NCBI RefSeq assembly: GCF_947077765.1
Contig: NZ_CAMTTF010000005.1
Span: forward strand, 1-52,500
Direction of reading: 5' to 3'
DNA length: 52,500 bases
DNA from: Salinibacter grassmerensis
GTDB taxonomy: Bacteria > Bacteroidota > Rhodothermia > Rhodothermales > Salinibacteraceae
Below the pieces are notes generated by a model. It worked only from the letters and a program-made list of their open reading frames with translations. It did no database searches and was not told the DNA's origin. How positions within the stretch are numbered: the stretch's first letter is position 1; every line of letters starts with the position of its first letter. A program made the position numbers and the translations under genes. This document shows positions 48,866-52,500 of the stretch, in pieces.

Positions 48866-50707
48866 CTACCGGGCCCACACTGCTAGGCCCGTCCCGAGCA
48901 CGAATAGGGGAATCGACAGCCACAGCGGGCCGCTCTGCACCACGGAAATCACCCCTCCGATAATGCAGGCACCGCCGATGACGCTGCTTCGAATCCCGGA
49001 CAGGGGGTCACTCGTGGGCTGATCAGTCAGCGACTCCTCAAGGCGCGCCACCCCAGACGTCAGCAGCTGGGGTAGCTTCAGGGCCACGTCCACCAGTTCG
49101 GGGGCATTGCTTAACATCTCCGATCCCAGCGTCAGGGGGTTGAACCGCTCGCGGAAGATCCGTTGCACGTGGCGCCGCGACACCGACACCACGTCGAGAT
49201 CCGGATCGAGGGTCCGGCCCACCCCCTCAAAGGTGACGAGGGCCTTCACCATGAGCGTCATCTCCACCGGAAAGAAGATTCGGTACTGTCCCCCTAGACT
49301 CAGCGACTGAAGGATCACCTGCGCGAGGCTGATCGAGCCTTGCTTGCTCCGCATCAGAAAGTGGCGGGCCATGTCCGAGACGGCCCGCCGAAATCCCTGC
49401 GGATCGCCTCCTTCTCCCACCCGCGCCATGTCGAGGAGGTAGCGGGCCGCATTTTCCACGTCCCCCCGTACCAGGGCGTAGTAGTAGTACAGCATGCGCC
49501 GCCGGATGTCGGCTCGGAAACGCCCGACCATCCCGAGGTCAATGAAGCCAATCTGGAGGTCCTCAGGGCGGTCTCCGGGCAGGATTTTCAGGTTGCCCGC
49601 GTGCAGATCGGCGTGAAAGAAGCCGTCCTTGTACAGCATCCGGATAACGGCGGAGGCGCCGAGGTCGATCACACGCTGCCGCTCGGCCTCGCTCAGTTCA
49701 CGGACGGCCTGTGGTCCGGGACGGATGCCACCCAGATACTCCATCGTGAGCACATCGCTCGTGCTCAGTTCACGATGGACCTCCGGGAAGACCACTCCTG
49801 GGGCGTCCTGAAAGTTCGCGGCGAAGATCTCGGCGTGGTCGGCCTCGTAGTCGAAGTCAATCTCTCGCTTCGTGTAGGCCCCAAACTCTTCGATAATCTG
49901 TTTCGGCTGGTAGCGGGGCAGCAGCCACTGCAGAAACACCCCGAAAAACTCGAGGAGCTTCAGGTCGGACGTCACAACATCCCGGATGCCGGGCTTAATG
50001 ACTTTCACGACGACATCCCGCCCGTCGTGCGTCGTGGCACGGTGCACCTGTGCAATGGACGCGGCGGCCAGCGGCTCCGGGTCGATCGACCGAAAGAGAG
50101 ACTCTACAGGGTCTTCCAGCTCCCGCTCAATAATTGCCTTCACCTGCGCGAAGGGGATGGGCGGCAGGTGGTCCATCAAGCTATCGAGTTCCTCCGTGAT
50201 CACTTCCGGAAGCAAATCCTCCCGGATGGCCATGATCTGTCCCAGTTTGGTAAACGTAGGACCAAGGATTTCCAAACGACGTCGCAGCTGCTCCGGAAAG
50301 GGACGATCCCGAAGGTCGCTGCGGACAAAAGGCTTCAGGATGCCCGCCAACATGCGCTTTCCCAACGACCGCATGCCCATCTTCTGTACGCGCGGCAAGG
50401 ACCCGACGTAGGCGATGTGCCCTCCCATTAGCAATCCCGCCACATGCCGCCACACTGTAAAGAAACGCCAGAAGGCCCCTCGATAAGGCGCCAGCGGGTC
50501 AAAGTCCGTGAGGGGCGAGGACTGTGTACTGCCGTTTGGTGACGGGGGCACACTCATGTTGTCGGGAACGGAGGACTCCTTCCCCGCCGAAGACTCACCA
50601 GGGTCTTCGGCGGAAGCCTCCGCACGTCCCACGGCAGACCGGTCTTCTCCACTCGGGGCTACCTGTCCAGATGAAGAGCCCGATGGGGATCCGTTAGTGC
50701 GTTCCAT
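48866..50707 (-). CDS. ABC1/UbiB-family atypical protein kinase (613 aa)
   Basis: Member of the UbiB/ADCK/AarF family, ATPases or kinases needed for quinone synthesis in other bacteria. Conserved motifs: KxGQ in GPTFTKLGQIMAIREDL, the Ala-rich nucleotide loop AAASIAQVHRATTHDG, Lys in VVVKVIKPG, HADLHAGNLKI (catalytic loop) and FIDLGMVG (DFG-like). The C-terminus has two membrane segments (VIGGACIIGGVISVVQSGPL, WLSIPLFVLGTGLAVWA). About 75 N-terminal residues are low-complexity and Ser/Gly/Asp-rich. An ATG at 50557 (563 aa) is an alternative start inside this region. The 3' end converges on the patatin gene. Confidence 0.9.
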   Translation of the reverse strand: MERTNGSPSGSSSGQVAPSGEDRSAVGRAEASAEDPGESSAGKESSVPDNMSVPPSPNGSTQSSPLTDFDPLAPYRGAFWRFFTVWRHVAGLLMGGHIAYVGSLPRVQKMGMRSLGKRMLAGILKPFVRSDLRDRPFPEQLRRRLEILGPTFTKLGQIMAIREDLLPEVITEELDSLMDHLPPIPFAQVKAIIERELEDPVESLFRSIDPEPLAAASIAQVHRATTHDGRDVVVKVIKPGIRDVVTSDLKLLEFFGVFLQWLLPRYQPKQIIEEFGAYTKREIDFDYEADHAEIFAANFQDAPGVVFPEVHRELSTSDVLTMEYLGGIRPGPQAVRELSEAERQRVIDLGASAVIRMLYKDGFFHADLHAGNLKILPGDRPEDLQIGFIDLGMVGRFRADIRRRMLYYYYALVRGDVENAARYLLDMARVGEGGDPQGFRRAVSDMARHFLMRSKQGSISLAQVILQSLSLGGQYRIFFPVEMTLMVKALVTFEGVGRTLDPDLDVVSVSRRHVQRIFRERFNPLTLGSEMLSNAPELVDVALKLPQLLTSGVARLEESLTDQPTSDPLSGIRSSVIGGACIIGGVISVVQSGPLWLSIPLFVLGTGLAVWAR

Positions 50708-50848
50708 GCCGGAAACTCAACTCGTAAGGAGGAAAACCTGCCCTAAGGCATATGAATGCTCCCGCTGTACAACGCGTAATGGCAACACTCCAAAATGGTT
50801 GGTTGCCAGACGCTACAGGGCCGACGTTCCTGACCGACCAGTAACCTC

Positions 50849-50887
50849 AAAAAAAAAGGGACGCCGTTGCAGCTGCAACGGCGTCCC
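50849..50887 (-). terminator. rRNA operon terminator with a perfect 30-bp palindrome
   Basis: GGGACGCCGTTGCAG (50858-50872) and CTGCAACGGCGTCCC (50873-50887) are exact reverse complements, next to nine A residues (50849-50857). On the minus strand this gives a 13-bp or longer stem with T9 after it, located 10 bp downstream of the 5S 3' end. It is the strongest terminator in the window. Confidence 0.85.
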
Positions 50888-50897
50888 TAGAGGGGAA

Positions 50898-51010
50898 TCC
50901 TGGCAACGTCCTACTCTACCGGCCGAGGGCCAGTACCATCGGCGCTGCGGGACTTAACTTCTCTGTTCGAAATGGGAAGAGGTGTTGCCCCCACGCTATA
51001 ATCACCAGGA
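50898..51010 (-). rRNA. rrf: 5S ribosomal RNA
   Basis: On the minus strand the sequence begins TCCTGGTGATTATAGCGTGG and contains CACCTCTTCCCATTTCGAAC and AGAGAAGTTAAGTCCC, the universal 5S core, ending GACGTTGCCAGGA. The two ends pair (TCCTGG with CCAGGA) to make helix I. The length is about 113 nt. It lies about 120 bp after the 23S end. Ends are given by the terminal helix, so they may be off by a few bases. Confidence 0.95.
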
Positions 51011-51132
51011 AACTCAGTGCTGGTGCGTTCACCAGCGAATGTCTGACATAGTGGTAGATCTTATCGCACTCCCGATTGGAATCGGGATGCAAGCGTTGCG
51101 TTGTGCCCCCATGATGGCATGTGCAAAATAGG
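51011..51132 (-). other. 23S-5S spacer with hairpin
   Basis: About 120 bp between the 23S and 5S genes. TCCCGAT (51070-51076) pairs with ATCGGGA (51081-51087) with a 4-nt loop, a possible processing signal. There is no tRNA. Confidence 0.6.

Positions 51133-52500
<1,368 letters not shown>

Noticed and set aside
49340-50431. 363-codon open frame opposite the UbiB-family gene
   Set aside because: Antisense shadow; kinase motifs are on the minus strand.

Overview
The window is GC-rich, densely coded bacterial DNA. The predicted proteins are strongly acidic (rich in Asp and Glu), and several gene families are typical of Bacteroidota (DUF2480, DUF4290-like, GWxTD, LptE). Almost every start codon is preceded by a pyrimidine-rich stretch rather than a Shine-Dalgarno sequence. 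Together these suggest a halophilic member of the Bacteroidota/Rhodothermota group, most like Salinibacter; this placement is an inference from sequence features, not the result of a search.

Layout. (1) 147-10295: a sulfotransferase (+), then a minus-strand flagellar block transcribed flgF, flgG, flgA, flgH, flgI, flgJ-like, flgN-like, flgK, flgL, followed by an HDOD signalling gene. It supplies the distal rod, the P and L rings, a rod cap protein, and the hook-filament junction with its chaperone. (2) 10698-18055: a secreted SH3-like protein, a secreted S9 peptidase fused to a formylglycine-generating-enzyme-like domain, a sigma-54 activator lacking a receiver domain, an LptE-like lipoprotein, and a Tat-exported glycosylasparaginase on the other strand. 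(3) 18156-24166: a thioester-reductase-like NAD(P) enzyme diverging from purL, then trxA, trxB and a BON-LysM lipoprotein. (4) 24546-33478: gamma-glutamyltransferase, small minus-strand genes, a GWxTD protein, and an envelope-lipid group (CDP-alcohol phosphatidyltransferase, membrane sulfatase/phosphoglycerol-transferase-like protein, GT4 glycosyltransferase). (5) 33595-40762: yebC, ruvC, two small proteins, a NatAB-type ABC exporter, tig and clpP. (6) 40762-46058: back-to-back terminators and tRNA-Glu(CTC), a parvulin lipoprotein, a GNAT enzyme, an HD hydrolase, a DUF2480 protein, an SDR and an alpha/beta hydrolase. (7) 46328-50707: a polyhydroxyalkanoate (PHA)-type locus with a PhaR-like regulator preceded by a perfect 10-bp inverted repeat, a phasin, a patatin-like lipase, and a convergent UbiB/ABC1 kinase. 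(8) 50849-52500: the 3' part of an rRNA operon on the minus strand (23S partial, then 5S, then a terminator built on a perfect 30-bp palindrome).

Most of the window is housekeeping, and I see no CRISPR array, insertion sequence, prophage or obvious defence island. The best candidates for something new are the S9 peptidase-FGE fusion, the PHA locus with its patatin protein and candidate operator, a sigma-54-like promoter before trxA, the flagellar L-ring protein without a lipobox, and the pyrimidine-rich translation leaders.
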